A DNA stretch of 64,000 nt from assembly GCF_030209435.1 (NCBI RefSeq), contig NZ_JARVRX010000020.1:124001-188000 (forward strand). The letters run 5' to 3'. This DNA comes from Mycolicibacterium sp. lyk4-40-TYG-92 (lineage in GTDB: Bacteria; Actinomycetota; Actinomycetes; Mycobacteriales; Mycobacteriaceae). Position 1 is the first letter of the stretch. Each line of letters begins with the position of its first letter. The notes beneath the pieces are model-generated. The model saw only the letters and a program-made list of their open reading frames with translations. It was not told the origin of the DNA and did not search any database. The position numbers were made by a program, and so were the translations under genes. This document shows, in pieces, positions 8,865 through 17,925 of this stretch.

Positions 8865-9746
8865 GTGCCGACGAACGAACAACGGCGGGAGACCGCCAAG
8901 CGCAAGCTGGAACGGCAGTTGGAGCGCCGGGCCGAGAAGGCCCGTAAGCAGCGCATCATCACCATCGCCGCGTCGGTGGTCGCGGTGCTCGCGGTCATCG
9001 GCGGCGTCGCCTTCGGCGTCATCTACCTGAACAAGGACTCCAAGTCGTCATCGGCGACAGCCTCGGCGTCGACCGAGAGCTCGACCGCCCCGGCGCAGAA
9101 CCCGCCCGCCGACGGCAAGCTGCCGCCGTTCGTGGCGCCCGCCGGGCTCGGCGAGAACTGCCAGTACCCGGCGTCGTCGGAGCAGGCCAGCAAGAAGGTC
9201 AACCCGCCGCGCACCGGCAAGATCCCCACCACCCCGCCGACAGTCACGGCCAGCATGAGCACCAACCAGGGCAACCTCGGGCTGACGCTGGACAACGCGA
9301 AGGCGCCGTGCACGGTCAACAGCTTCGCCAGCCTGGCGCAGCAGGGTTACTTCAACGACACGCCCTGCCACCGGCTCACCAAGGGCGGCCTGGACGTCCT
9401 GCAGTGCGGTGACCCGACCGGCTCCGGCATGGGCGGCCCCGGCTACCAGTTCGCCAACGAGTACCCGACCAATCAGTACCAGCCCGACAGCCCCGCGCTG
9501 AGCCAGCCGGTCGTGTACCCGCGCGGCACCCTCGCGATGGCGAACGCCGGCCCGAACACCAACGGCAGCCAGTTCTTCCTGGTGTACCAGGACTCACAGC
9601 TGCCTCCGGGCTACACCGCGTTCGGCACCGTCGACGCCACCGGCCTGGCCACGCTGGACAAGATCGCCCAGAACGGCATCGAGGGCGGCGGCGGGGACGG
9701 CAAGCCCGCGCAGCCGGTCACGGTGAAATACATCCAGCTGGACTGA
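8865..9746 (+). CDS. ppiB: Membrane-anchored cyclophilin-type peptidyl-prolyl isomerase
   Basis: A PPIase helping fold proteins outside the membrane, matching Rv2582. With the GTG start at 8865 (preceded by GAGGAGG) it is 293 residues; an in-frame ATG at 8820 has no ribosome site. Layout: a basic Lys/Arg-rich N-terminus, one transmembrane helix around residues 28-50, a Ser/Thr/Pro linker, then the cyclophilin domain from about 125. Cyclophilin signatures include CHRLTK, GGPGYQFANEY, LAMANAGPNTNGSQFF. A clear terminator hairpin follows. Confidence 0.93.
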   Translation: MPTNEQRRETAKRKLERQLERRAEKARKQRIITIAASVVAVLAVIGGVAFGVIYLNKDSKSSSATASASTESSTAPAQNPPADGKLPPFVAPAGLGENCQYPASSEQASKKVNPPRTGKIPTTPPTVTASMSTNQGNLGLTLDNAKAPCTVNSFASLAQQGYFNDTPCHRLTKGGLDVLQCGDPTGSGMGGPGYQFANEYPTNQYQPDSPALSQPVVYPRGTLAMANAGPNTNGSQFFLVYQDSQLPPGYTAFGTVDATGLATLDKIAQNGIEGGGGDGKPAQPVTVKYIQLD

Positions 9747-9754
9747 CAGATCAG

Positions 9755-9796
9755 GAAGAAGGCCCGGGCACCGATCACGGTGACCGGGCCTTCTTC
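9755..9796 (+). terminator. Terminator hairpin after ppiB
   Basis: An inverted repeat with arms GAAGAAGGCCCGG and CCGGGCCTTCTTC (9755-9767 and 9784-9796) pairs perfectly over 13 bases around a loop of about 16 that can pair further (CACC/GGTG). There is no strong T tract, as is common for mycobacterial terminators. Confidence 0.8.
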
Positions 9797-9833
9797 GTGT
9801 TAGGCCCTGCGCGGACCCGGCAGCGGTGGAATC

Positions 9834-11345
9834 ATGCGCAACGTGGCGAACACCAAACCGCAGACCATCTCGTACCCGGCGCCCGGCTCACGGCCGAACC
9901 GCCACGACGATGTCGCCGTCGACCCCCATGTGATCGTGCTGTTCGGCGCGACCGGCGACCTGGCCAAACGCAAACTGCTACCCGGTCTGGCCTATCTGGA
10001 CCAGTCCGAACTGGCACCCGACATCCAGATCGTCGGAACCTCGTTGGAAGACCTGACCATCGACCAGTTCCGCGACCTGGCCAAGGCCGCGATCGACGAA
10101 TTCGGCAGCCATCACCTGACCGACGAACAGTGGGAACGATTTGCCGCGACGCTCACCTACGTGCCGCAGAGTGCCGGACCGTCGGGGCTGGCGGCAGCGG
10201 TGGCCGCCGCGGAGAAGAAGCTGGGCCCGAATGTGCGTCGGCTGCACTATCTTTCGGTGCCGCCGAAAGCAGCGCGGGCAGTAATCGCGACGCTCGACGA
10301 CGCCGGCCTGGTCGAGCGCTCCCGGGTCGTCATGGAGAAGCCGTTCGGGACCGACCTGGCCAGCGCCGTCGAACTCAATGACTTCGTCCACGAGACCTTC
10401 GACGAGGAACAGATTTTCCGGATCGACCACTTCCTCGGCAAGGAAGCCGCACAGAACATCCTGGCGTTCCGGTTCGCCAACGGCCTGTTCGAGCCGATCT
10501 GGAACCGCAACTTCATCGACCACATCCAGATCGACATTCCCGAGATGCTCGGGCTCGACGCGCGCGCCAACTTCTACGAGAGCACCGGCGCCTACAAGGA
10601 CATGGTGGTGACCCACCTGCTCCAGGTGATGGCTTTCGTGGTGATGGAGCCGCCGACAGCGCTGGAGCCACGCGCCATCAGCGAGGAGAAGAACAAGGTC
10701 TTCCGATCGATGCTGCCGATCAAGTGCTCGGACGTCGTCCGGGGGCAGTTCACCGGCTACCGCGAACTCGAGGGCGTATCAAGGGATTCCGACACCGAGA
10801 CGTTCATCGCACTGAAGGTTCGGGTGGACAACTGGCGCTGGGCCGGCGTGCCGATCTATCTGCGCACCGGCAAGAAGATGGCCGAGGGCATGCGGATCAT
10901 CTCGATCGCCTTCAAAGAGGCGCCGCGCACCATGTTCCCGTCGGGCTCGGGAGTCGGCTCCCAGGGACCCGACCATCTGACCTTCGACCTCGCCGACAAC
11001 TCGAAGGTGTCACTGTCGTTCTACGGCAAGCGACCCGGTCCGGGAATGAAGCTGGAGAAGCTGTCGATGCAGTTCTCGGCCGGGGAGGCCGACGGCGCCG
11101 ATCAGGTGCTGGAGGCCTACGAGCGGCTGATTCTCGACGCCATGCGCGGCGACCACACGCTGTTCACCACCGCCGAGGGCATCGAGTCGTTGTGGGCCAA
11201 TTCGGCTGCGCTGCTCGAAGATCCGCCGCCGGTCAAGAACTACCAGCCCGGCACCTGGGGTCCCAACGCGATTCATCAGCTGATCGCGCCCAACGCCTGG
11301 CGGTTGCCGTTCGAGCGGGGCTGGCGAGAGGCGAAGAAGAAGTAG
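9834..11345 (+). CDS. zwf: Glucose-6-phosphate 1-dehydrogenase
   Basis: First step of the oxidative pentose phosphate pathway, making NADPH or NADH from glucose 6-phosphate. At 503 residues it has the usual length. The nucleotide-binding loop GATGDLA is at 38-44, EKPFG at 168-172, and the active-site signature RIDHFLGKE at 196-204. No opcA, tal, tkt or gnd is adjacent, so this is a stand-alone copy like zwf1 rather than the pentose-pathway operon copy. Convergent with the TetR gene, 3 bases apart. Confidence 0.95.
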   Translation: MRNVANTKPQTISYPAPGSRPNRHDDVAVDPHVIVLFGATGDLAKRKLLPGLAYLDQSELAPDIQIVGTSLEDLTIDQFRDLAKAAIDEFGSHHLTDEQWERFAATLTYVPQSAGPSGLAAAVAAAEKKLGPNVRRLHYLSVPPKAARAVIATLDDAGLVERSRVVMEKPFGTDLASAVELNDFVHETFDEEQIFRIDHFLGKEAAQNILAFRFANGLFEPIWNRNFIDHIQIDIPEMLGLDARANFYESTGAYKDMVVTHLLQVMAFVVMEPPTALEPRAISEEKNKVFRSMLPIKCSDVVRGQFTGYRELEGVSRDSDTETFIALKVRVDNWRWAGVPIYLRTGKKMAEGMRIISIAFKEAPRTMFPSGSGVGSQGPDHLTFDLADNSKVSLSFYGKRPGPGMKLEKLSMQFSAGEADGADQVLEAYERLILDAMRGDHTLFTTAEGIESLWANSAALLEDPPPVKNYQPGTWGPNAIHQLIAPNAWRLPFERGWREAKKK

Positions 11346-11348
11346 GGC

Positions 11349-11975
11349 CTACGGCCGCGGCGCCGCGGCCGCCTGCTCGAGCTGCAGGATGGCCGCGTCG
11401 ACCATGGTCTGGATGATTTCGCAGGTGCTGAAATCGCTCATCCACAGATGCGGGGTGTCGGTGCGGTGCAGCATGGCGACGCCGTGCAGCGCGACCGACA
11501 GCGCCGCGGCCACCCGCTGCGCGTCGGGACCCGGCTCGGAGTCAGGGTCCATACCACCCGCGGCCAGTAGCCCGCGCGTCACCACCTCGAGAGCCTGGCG
11601 CGCCGACGGGGTGATCTCGTCCACCTTGACCATCAGGACGTACCGCAACGGAAAGCGTTGGGCGAACGCGACATACGCGCGGCAGCCGAGCAGCAGTCGC
11701 TCGCGTCGGGTCTTACCGGCCGGCACCTGCTCGGCGATGTCCTGGCGGACCTGATCCCAGCTCAGCTCCGCAACGGCCGCCAGCACATCCTCGCGACTGT
11801 CGAAGTGGGCGTACACCGACATGTTGGAGATGCCGGCTTCACGCGCGATGCTGCGCAACGACACCTCATTCGTGGACGCCGATGAGTCGACGACGCGGAT
11901 CGCGGCGGCCAGGATTTCGTCGCGCAGTAGTGCGCCTTGCCCTCGCACATTCCGCTGCCGTGTCGAGCCCGCCAT
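11349..11975 (-). CDS. TetR-family regulator of the adjacent mmpS-mmpL genes
   Basis: A 208-residue regulator: N-terminal helix-turn-helix (VSLRSIAREAGISNMSVYAH, about residues 39-58) and a helical ligand-binding C-terminal part. It is divergent from mmpS-mmpL-thioesterase with about 95 bases between, and nested dyads of CGTAT/ATACG lie in that gap next to the mmpS start. TetR genes divergent from mmpS/mmpL are known repressors of drug or lipid exporters in M. abscessus. The ligand is unknown. Confidence 0.87.
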   Translation of the reverse strand: MAGSTRQRNVRGQGALLRDEILAAAIRVVDSSASTNEVSLRSIAREAGISNMSVYAHFDSREDVLAAVAELSWDQVRQDIAEQVPAGKTRRERLLLGCRAYVAFAQRFPLRYVLMVKVDEITPSARQALEVVTRGLLAAGGMDPDSEPGPDAQRVAAALSVALHGVAMLHRTDTPHLWMSDFSTCEIIQTMVDAAILQLEQAAAAPRP

Positions 11976-12033
11976 GCCTTCACCCTAATCGCCGTCGTGA
12001 CGAGGTGTGTGATCGTCGCCACCGCACCGTAAC

Positions 12034-12060
12034 TATACATGCGTATACATACGGTCGTAT
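12034..12060. promoter_or_regulatory. Nested dyad, candidate TetR operator
   Basis: Half-sites CGTAT (12042-12046), ATACG (12049-12053) and CGTAT (12056-12060) alternate with 2-base spacers. TATAC (12034-12038) and GTATA (12043-12047) add another dyad. The array sits between the TetR gene and mmpS and reaches the first possible ATG of mmpS (12059). The two TATACAT stretches could also serve as -10 elements. Confidence 0.6.
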
Positions 12061-12070
12061 GGTGCTCTTC

Positions 12071-12502
12071 ATGAACTGGTTGCTCAAGACCGCGCAGCGC
12101 GGCTGGGTGCTGCTGACGGTTGTCGGGGTCGTCACGGTCGGTGGTTTCGTCATCGACCGCTTCCACGGCGTGTTCGGCAGCCAGCATTCCGCCGAAACCC
12201 GTACGGAAAACATCGTTTCCACGATCCCGAAATACGTGACGTACGAAGTCGACGGACCCTCCGACACCACCGGGATGATCAGCTACGTCGACGAGCGGGC
12301 CCAGCCGCAACGGGAGCGCTTCACCTCGCTGCCCTGGTCCAAGACGCTGACCACCACCGTGCCGAGCGTGTTCGCCAACCTCGTCGCCCAGGGCGACAGC
12401 AGCCGGCTCACGTGCCGCATCACGGTCAATGGCGAGCTGCGCGACCACCAGTCCACCGACGGCGCATCGGCGACCACGTTCTGCCTGGTGAAGGCGGCAT
12501 GA
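12071..12502 (+). CDS. MmpS-family accessory protein
   Basis: A 143-residue protein with one N-terminal transmembrane helix (about 10-27) and an extracytoplasmic beta-rich MmpS domain containing a cysteine pair (LTCRI and TFCLV). MmpS proteins assist MmpL transporters at the outer face. An alternative ATG at 12059 lies inside the putative operator, so 12071 is preferred; neither has a clear ribosome site. Its stop overlaps the mmpL start (ATGA), showing tight coupling. Confidence 0.88.
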   Translation: MNWLLKTAQRGWVLLTVVGVVTVGGFVIDRFHGVFGSQHSAETRTENIVSTIPKYVTYEVDGPSDTTGMISYVDERAQPQRERFTSLPWSKTLTTTVPSVFANLVAQGDSSRLTCRITVNGELRDHQSTDGASATTFCLVKAA

Positions 12503-15348
12503 GCGGCCAGCACAGCAGCCGGAGCGGGTATCCCCGGCTGATCCGCATCCTGTCGGTGCCGATCATCCTGATCTGGCTGGCCGCCACCGCCGCGAGCAAT
12601 CTGCTGGTACCCAAACTCGAAGTCGTCGGTGCGAACAACGCCGTCTCGCTCTCGCCCCAGGACGCGCCGTCGGTCATCGCGACGAAGCACATCGGCACCA
12701 CGTTCAGCGAATTCGACTCCGACAGTGTGCTGATGATCATCATCGAGTCGGACCAGGCACTCGGCGACACCGCACGGCAGTACTACGGCGATCTGGTCCA
12801 CCAGCTCGAGCAGGACACGGCGCACATCGAGCACGTGCAGGACTTCTGGGGCGACCGCATCACGTCCGCCGGCTCCGAGAGCGAGGACCACAAGGCGGCG
12901 TACGTCCAGGTCAACCTGCGCGGCGATCAGGGCTCCACGCAGGGCGTCGAATCCGTCGACGCGGTCCGGCACATCGTCGACCACAGCCACCCACCAGCCG
13001 GGGTGAAGGCGTTCGTCACCGGCCAGGCCGCCCTCGTCGCCGACACCAACGAGGCCGGCGACAAGAGCATGGTCAAGATGACGGTGGTGACACTCGTCGT
13101 CATCGCGGTGATGCTGCTGGTCGTATACCGCTCCCTCGCAACGACATTCATCGCCCTGCTGGTCGTGCTGACCGAGATGAGCATGGCCCGCGGGCTGGTC
13201 GCCGCCCTGGGCAACGCCCAGTTGATCAGCCTGTCGACGTTCGCCGTCAGCGTGCTGACGGCCCTGGCGATCGCCGCCGGCACCGACTACTGGATCTTCC
13301 TGGTCGGCCGCTACCACGAGGCCCGCAACGCCGGCGAGGACCGGGAAACCGCCTACTACTCAACATTTTCCAGCGTCTACCACGTCATCCTCGGCTCCGG
13401 GCTGACCATCGCCGGCGCCATGATGTGCCTCCTGTTCACCCGGTTGAACTACTTCAACACCCTGGCGTTGCCGTGTGCGACCGCCATGGTCGTCATCCTG
13501 GTCATGGCACTGACGTTCGCGCCGGCGGTGATGGTCGTCAGCACCCACTTCGGACTGCTGGACCCCAAGCGCGCCAACAAGACCCGTGGCTGGCGCCGGG
13601 TCGGCACCGCCGTGGTCCGGTGGCCCGCGCCCATCCTGGTCGCGGCCACCGCGGCCGCGCTGGTCGGCGTGCTGGCCCTGCCCGGGTACCGCACCAACTA
13701 CGACAACCGCTTCTACGTGCCGAAAGACGTGCCGTCCAACATCGGCTACGCCGCCGCCGAAAAGCACTTCACGTCAGCGCGAATGAACCCCGACATGCTG
13801 ATGGTCGAAGCCGACCACGACCTCCGGAACTCCCGCGACATGCTGGTGCTGGACCGGATCGCCAAGAACATCTTCCGGGTCCCGGGTATCGCCCGGGTGC
13901 AGAGCATCACCCGGCCCCTCGGCCCGCCGATGGAGCACGGCTCGGTGCCATTTCAGGTCAGCGCCCAGGCCGTCTCGATGAACGAGAACCTGCAGTTTCT
14001 CAAGGCCCGCCTCGGCGACGTGCAGACCATGACCGACCGCCTCACCTCGATGATCGGCATCATGCGGCACATGCACGAGCTGAGCGTGCAGCTTGCCGAT
14101 GCCACACACGCCACCCAGCTCGCGGCGCAGGACATGTCGGCCACTACCGCTGAATTGCGCGACCAGATCGCCGATTTCGACGACTTCTTCCGTCCCCTGC
14201 GGAACTACTTCTACTGGGAGCCGCACTGCTTCGACATACCGGTCTGCCATGCGCTGCGCTCGGTGTTCGACGCCACCGATGGCTTCGACCGGCTGGCCGA
14301 CAACACCAAGGCGTTGTCGGACGCGTCGGGGAAGCTCGATGTGGTGACGCCGCAGATCGCCGCCCAGCTGCCGCCGATGATCAGCCTGGCGACCGACGTC
14401 CGCGATCTGATGCAGACCATGCACAGCACGTTCGACGGCATGGTCACCCAGATGGAACGCATGACCGACACCGCCGCGGCCATGGGGCAGACGTTCGACG
14501 ACGCGAAGAACGACGACATGTTCTACCTGCCGCCAGAAGCGTTCAGCAGTCCCGACTTTCAGCGCGGCATGGAGCTGATGCTCTCCCCCGACGGCAAGGC
14601 CGCGCGCTTCATCGTCACCCATGATGTGGATCCCGCGACCCTGGAAGGCATTTCGCATGTCGACGCCGAGCTGCAGGCCGCCAAGGAGGCTGTCAAGGGC
14701 ACGCCGCTGGCCGGCGCGAAGTTCTATCTGGGCGGTACCGCCGCGACCTACAAGGACATTCAGCAGGGTGCGCACTACGACCTGCTGATCGCCGCCCTGG
14801 CCGCCATCATCCTGATCTTCGTGGTGATGCTGCTGATCACCCGAGCGCTCGTCGCATCGATCGTCATCGTCGGCACGGTGGTGCTGTCCCTCGCCGCGTC
14901 GTTCGGCCTGTCGGTGCTGATCTGGCAGTACTTCCTCGGCATCGAACTGCAGTGGCTGGTGATCGCCATGTCGGTGATCGTGCTGCTGGCCGTCGGCTCC
15001 GACTACAACCTGCTGGTGGTGTCCCGCTTCAAGGAAGAAATCGGGGCCGGCCTGCGTACCGGACTGATCCGCGCCACCGGCGCCACCGGTGGCGTCGTCA
15101 CCGCCGCCGGCCTGGTGTTCGCGTTCACCATGATCTCGATGATCGCGAGCGACCTGCGGTCGGTCGGCCAGATCGGCACGACGATCGGGCTGGGGCTGCT
15201 GTTCGACACCTTCGTCGTACGCTCCCTGATCACGCCGTCGATCGCGGCGCTGCTCGGGCGCTGGTTCTGGTGGCCCTTGAAGGTCCGTACCCGTCCCGCC
15301 CGCACCGCACAAACCGCAAGCACAACACCGGAACTGGAGATGGCATGA
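12499..15348 (+). CDS. MmpL-family RND transporter
   Basis: A 949-residue RND-superfamily exporter of lipids or drugs, using the proton gradient. It has two repeats, each with one helix, a periplasmic domain, then five helices. The conserved Asp-Tyr pairs of the proton relay occur as GTDY near residue 261 and GSDY near 833. The second periplasmic domain is long and helical (about 430-730), as in the MmpL4/MmpL5 group. A longer frame begins at 12412, but the ATG at 12499 gives the ATGA overlap with mmpS. The downstream thioesterase is coupled by a second ATGA overlap, which hints at an acyl-containing cargo. Cargo unknown. Confidence 0.93.
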   Translation: MSGQHSSRSGYPRLIRILSVPIILIWLAATAASNLLVPKLEVVGANNAVSLSPQDAPSVIATKHIGTTFSEFDSDSVLMIIIESDQALGDTARQYYGDLVHQLEQDTAHIEHVQDFWGDRITSAGSESEDHKAAYVQVNLRGDQGSTQGVESVDAVRHIVDHSHPPAGVKAFVTGQAALVADTNEAGDKSMVKMTVVTLVVIAVMLLVVYRSLATTFIALLVVLTEMSMARGLVAALGNAQLISLSTFAVSVLTALAIAAGTDYWIFLVGRYHEARNAGEDRETAYYSTFSSVYHVILGSGLTIAGAMMCLLFTRLNYFNTLALPCATAMVVILVMALTFAPAVMVVSTHFGLLDPKRANKTRGWRRVGTAVVRWPAPILVAATAAALVGVLALPGYRTNYDNRFYVPKDVPSNIGYAAAEKHFTSARMNPDMLMVEADHDLRNSRDMLVLDRIAKNIFRVPGIARVQSITRPLGPPMEHGSVPFQVSAQAVSMNENLQFLKARLGDVQTMTDRLTSMIGIMRHMHELSVQLADATHATQLAAQDMSATTAELRDQIADFDDFFRPLRNYFYWEPHCFDIPVCHALRSVFDATDGFDRLADNTKALSDASGKLDVVTPQIAAQLPPMISLATDVRDLMQTMHSTFDGMVTQMERMTDTAAAMGQTFDDAKNDDMFYLPPEAFSSPDFQRGMELMLSPDGKAARFIVTHDVDPATLEGISHVDAELQAAKEAVKGTPLAGAKFYLGGTAATYKDIQQGAHYDLLIAALAAIILIFVVMLLITRALVASIVIVGTVVLSLAASFGLSVLIWQYFLGIELQWLVIAMSVIVLLAVGSDYNLLVVSRFKEEIGAGLRTGLIRATGATGGVVTAAGLVFAFTMISMIASDLRSVGQIGTTIGLGLLFDTFVVRSLITPSIAALLGRWFWWPLKVRTRPARTAQTASTTPELEMA

Positions 15349-16172
15349 CACTTCGTCCCTTCACCGATCTGACCGCTGTCACCGCGATCGATTCCGGCGT
15401 GTTCGTCGCCAACATCGACGACAGGTGGACCATCGGCCCGAAAGTGCACGGGGGCTGCATGATGGCGGTGTGTGCCGCCGCGGCGCGACGCAGCGTTCCC
15501 GACGCCGCCGAACTGGCACCAATCGCATTGAGCGCCAACTACCTCGCTGCACCCGACCCGGGCGAGGTCCAGCTGAGCACCACGATCCGCAAACGCGGCC
15601 GGCAGGTGAACCTGGTCGAAGTCGAGTTGTCCCAACGCGGCCGGGTCGCCGTCACCTGTTCGGTCACGCTGGGGCCGCTCGATGCCAAGCCACCACGACA
15701 TCAGTCGCCGCTGGCCGTCTCCGCGATGACGGTCGAGCCACCGGCTGATGCGGTGCCCGTCACGCCTGATCACCCGCTCGGTCACGTCGTCCACGTCGCA
15801 CAGGGCTGCGATATGCGCCTGGACGCCGCCACGCCGTTCCTCGCCGGCGCCGAAGGTGACCCCGTCACCCGGATTTGGTTGCGTCCCTTCGCGTCCGACG
15901 AAGCAGATCCGGATGCAGCCCTGCTTTTCGCGCTCATGGCCGGTGACATCACGCCGCCGGTCACGATGAACCGGGGTCACTTCGGATGGACGCCGACGGT
16001 CCAGTTGACCGCTTATCTGCGCCGCCGGCCGGCGCCCGGTTGGCTACGGGTGATGGCCAGTTCCACTGTCATCGGCGAGACCTGGTTCGAGGAGGACCAC
16101 CTCATCCTCGACGCCAACGGCCAGGTGGTCGTACAGAGTCGGCAGATGGCGATGCTGCCGCTCGGGTCCTGA
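15345..16172 (+). CDS. Double-hotdog acyl-CoA thioesterase, copy 1
   Basis: A 275-residue protein of the acyl-CoA thioesterase type with two hotdog domains (4HBT_3-like). Visible features: WTIGPKVHGGCMMAVCAAAA in the first domain and GHFGWTPTVQL plus WFEEDHLILD in the second. It is the third gene of the mmpS-mmpL unit (ATGA overlap with the mmpL stop). A close paralog lies 1.75 kb downstream at 17926-18750, sharing about three quarters of residues by eye. It probably releases or edits acyl chains connected with MmpL cargo, but this is inference. Convergent with the tautomerase gene. Confidence 0.82.
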   Translation: MTLRPFTDLTAVTAIDSGVFVANIDDRWTIGPKVHGGCMMAVCAAAARRSVPDAAELAPIALSANYLAAPDPGEVQLSTTIRKRGRQVNLVEVELSQRGRVAVTCSVTLGPLDAKPPRHQSPLAVSAMTVEPPADAVPVTPDHPLGHVVHVAQGCDMRLDAATPFLAGAEGDPVTRIWLRPFASDEADPDAALLFALMAGDITPPVTMNRGHFGWTPTVQLTAYLRRRPAPGWLRVMASSTVIGETWFEEDHLILDANGQVVVQSRQMAMLPLGS

Positions 16173-16175
16173 CCG

Positions 16176-16601
16176 TCAGTACGTCGATACTGCGTTGTCT
16201 GCGACCCAACGCTTTTCGGCGTCGGATCCCATCGGCGGCGGGATCAGCCCGTTGATCATCCAGAGATCCTCACTGGTCTCATCCACGTGGAACTCCCAGT
16301 GCGGGTTGCCATGCGCTTCCAGGTACGGGCTGAGGATCGCCTTGATCCAAAGGGCAATCCGGTGGCGATGGTCTTTGTCAGCGGCGCGGCGGGCGATGTG
16401 GTCGATGACCACCCGCAGTCCGACGTCGGTCTGCTCGCCACCGACATATAGGTCGCCCGAACGGGTTTCGTTGAAGATCACGACCACGTAGAACCGGGGC
16501 AGGCCGGCCTTCTCGTAGTGATCGGTGATGCTGCGCGCCAGCTCACGCTTGTCTTCGGCGGTGAAGAAATCCGGCGTGTGGTGAATGGTCCACAGCGGCA
16601 T
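16176..16601 (-). CDS. Tautomerase-superfamily protein (cis-CaaD-like)
   Basis: A 141-residue protein starting Met-Pro-Leu; after Met removal the N-terminal Pro would be the catalytic base of the tautomerase superfamily. The length and the ETRSGDLYVGG and HWEFHVDE segments fit the cis-3-chloroacrylic acid dehalogenase/oxalocrotonate tautomerase-like group, common in mycobacteria with unknown substrates. It lies 6 bases downstream of the SDR gene on the same strand, so the two are likely one transcript. Confidence 0.8.
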   Translation of the reverse strand: MPLWTIHHTPDFFTAEDKRELARSITDHYEKAGLPRFYVVVIFNETRSGDLYVGGEQTDVGLRVVIDHIARRAADKDHRHRIALWIKAILSPYLEAHGNPHWEFHVDETSEDLWMINGLIPPPMGSDAEKRWVADNAVSTY

Positions 16602-16607
16602 GCTTTT

Positions 16608-17309
16608 TCAGACCGCCATCGCGAAGGTCAGGTTCTCCACAGGACCGGACAGTGCGGACTTGACGCCCACCGAAACGTCGTCGGCCAGGACCTCGACCGC
16701 GCCCGCTTCCAGTCCGTCGATGATGCGCGTCGCGATGTCCACCGCGGTCGTCTTCGGACCCGGGATGTCTGCGACCATGTCGGTCTCGATCAGGCCGGCG
16801 TGCACGCCGACCACCTGCGTGCCTTGTGCGGCCAGCTCGCCGCGCAGGGAGTTGGTGACCGACCAGATCGCGGCCTTCGAGGCGCCGTACGCGGCGCTGC
16901 CGGCCACCCACGAGAGCACCGAGTGCATGTTGACCAGGGCGCCGCCGCCATTGGCCGCCAGGATCGGGGCGAATGCCCGCGCCACCCGCAGCGGACCGAA
17001 AACGTTGATGTCGAAGGTCGCTTCGATGTCGTCGAAGCCACCGGTCAGCAGCGAGCCGGGCAGCAGGATGCCCGCGTTGTTGAAGATGATCTCGGCGTCC
17101 GATGCGATGTCGGCGAATGCGGAAACCGATGTCTCCGAGCGCACTTCGAGTTCGACCGGGACAACTTCGGGGCGTTCGTCGGTGAACGACGAGCGGCCCG
17201 TCGAGTAGACCTTGCGCGCTCCCCTGGCCAGCAGTTCGTCGACGAGAGCGGCGCCCAGACCCCGCCGACCGCCGGTCACCACGACCACCTTGCCTGCCAC
17301 TGCCACCAC
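16608..17309 (-). CDS. Short-chain dehydrogenase/reductase
   Basis: A classical SDR of about 233 residues: cofactor loop TGGRRGLG, NNAG segment, active-site Ser (MHSVLSW) and YGASK with the catalytic Tyr and Lys. Several in-frame GTG codons exist; AAGGAG is one base from GTG 17318 but about 10 from GTG 17309, so 17309 is chosen. It is divergent from an HxlR regulator, with repeated AGTAACG half-sites between, so it is probably that regulator's target. It and the tautomerase sit between two paralogous thioesterases. Substrate unknown. Confidence 0.87.
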   Translation of the reverse strand: MVAVAGKVVVVTGGRRGLGAALVDELLARGARKVYSTGRSSFTDERPEVVPVELEVRSETSVSAFADIASDAEIIFNNAGILLPGSLLTGGFDDIEATFDINVFGPLRVARAFAPILAANGGGALVNMHSVLSWVAGSAAYGASKAAIWSVTNSLRGELAAQGTQVVGVHAGLIETDMVADIPGPKTTAVDIATRIIDGLEAGAVEVLADDVSVGVKSALSGPVENLTFAMAV

Positions 17310-17329
17310 TTGAACCACACTCCTTGCTG

Positions 17330-17376
17330 AATAACGATGACGTTACTAAGATGGAAGCACGGATATCTGAGTAACG
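17330..17376. promoter_or_regulatory. Repeated half-sites between SDR and HxlR genes
   Basis: CGTTACT (17341-17347) and AGTAACG (17370-17376) form a perfect 7-bp inverted pair. A third copy, AATAACG at 17330-17336, forms a dyad with CGTTACT over a 4-base spacer with one mismatch. The site lies in the divergent promoter region and is a candidate HxlR operator. Confidence 0.5.
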
Positions 17377-17401
17377 CAAGCATTATCCAAAAGAGGGTGT
17401 G

Positions 17402-17872
17402 ATGGAGTTCGAGGAAAGACTGCGCGACCGCCAGTGGTCGATCAGCGATGGCTGCTCGGTGGCCAAGCTACTGGACCTGCTCAGCACCAAGACGGTTTTC
17501 CTCGCTGTACGCGAAAGCCTTTTCGGTACAACACGATTCGAAGACTTCGTCGACCGGATCGGGACGTCGGCGCCTGCGGTGTCGCGCGCCCTCAAGCAAC
17601 TGGAAACCTCCGGTCTGATGGTCCGGGTGCCGTATCAGGAGCCCGGCAAGCGCTCGCGGGACGAGTACCGACTGACGGAGGCCGGCGAAGATCTGCTGCC
17701 GGTATACCTGGCGATGAGCCAGTGGGGCGACAAGCACCTGCAGAAGGGCGGCCGGGGTCCGCTGTGCTTCGTCGACCGGGAGTCCGGCCAGCGGGTTGGC
17801 GTGATCGTCACCGATGATCCAAATGCTGCCACTGTTTCCGCCGGTGACATCGAAATTCGGCTGAACCGGTAG
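17402..17872 (+). CDS. HxlR-family transcriptional regulator
   Basis: A 156-residue winged-helix regulator of the HxlR (DUF24/MarR-related) family. The recognition region is TTRFEDFVDRIGTSAPAVSR and the wing is VPYQEPGKRSRDEYRLTEAG. HxlR proteins sense electrophiles or redox change and often control neighbouring oxidoreductases, which fits the divergent SDR gene. Start chosen at ATG 17402 with AGAGGG upstream (a GTG immediately before it is also in frame). The second thioesterase follows 53 bases later. Confidence 0.87.
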   Translation: MEFEERLRDRQWSISDGCSVAKLLDLLSTKTVFLAVRESLFGTTRFEDFVDRIGTSAPAVSRALKQLETSGLMVRVPYQEPGKRSRDEYRLTEAGEDLLPVYLAMSQWGDKHLQKGGRGPLCFVDRESGQRVGVIVTDDPNAATVSAGDIEIRLNR

Positions 17873-17925
17873 TGACCTTTGCCCGTTCTGGAATCAGCAA
17901 CCGTCACGCCACCGTTGGAGATGAA

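Noticed and set aside
13774-15351. 525-residue open frame on the minus strand
   Set aside because: Antisense to the MmpL gene, whose membrane topology and motifs are clear.
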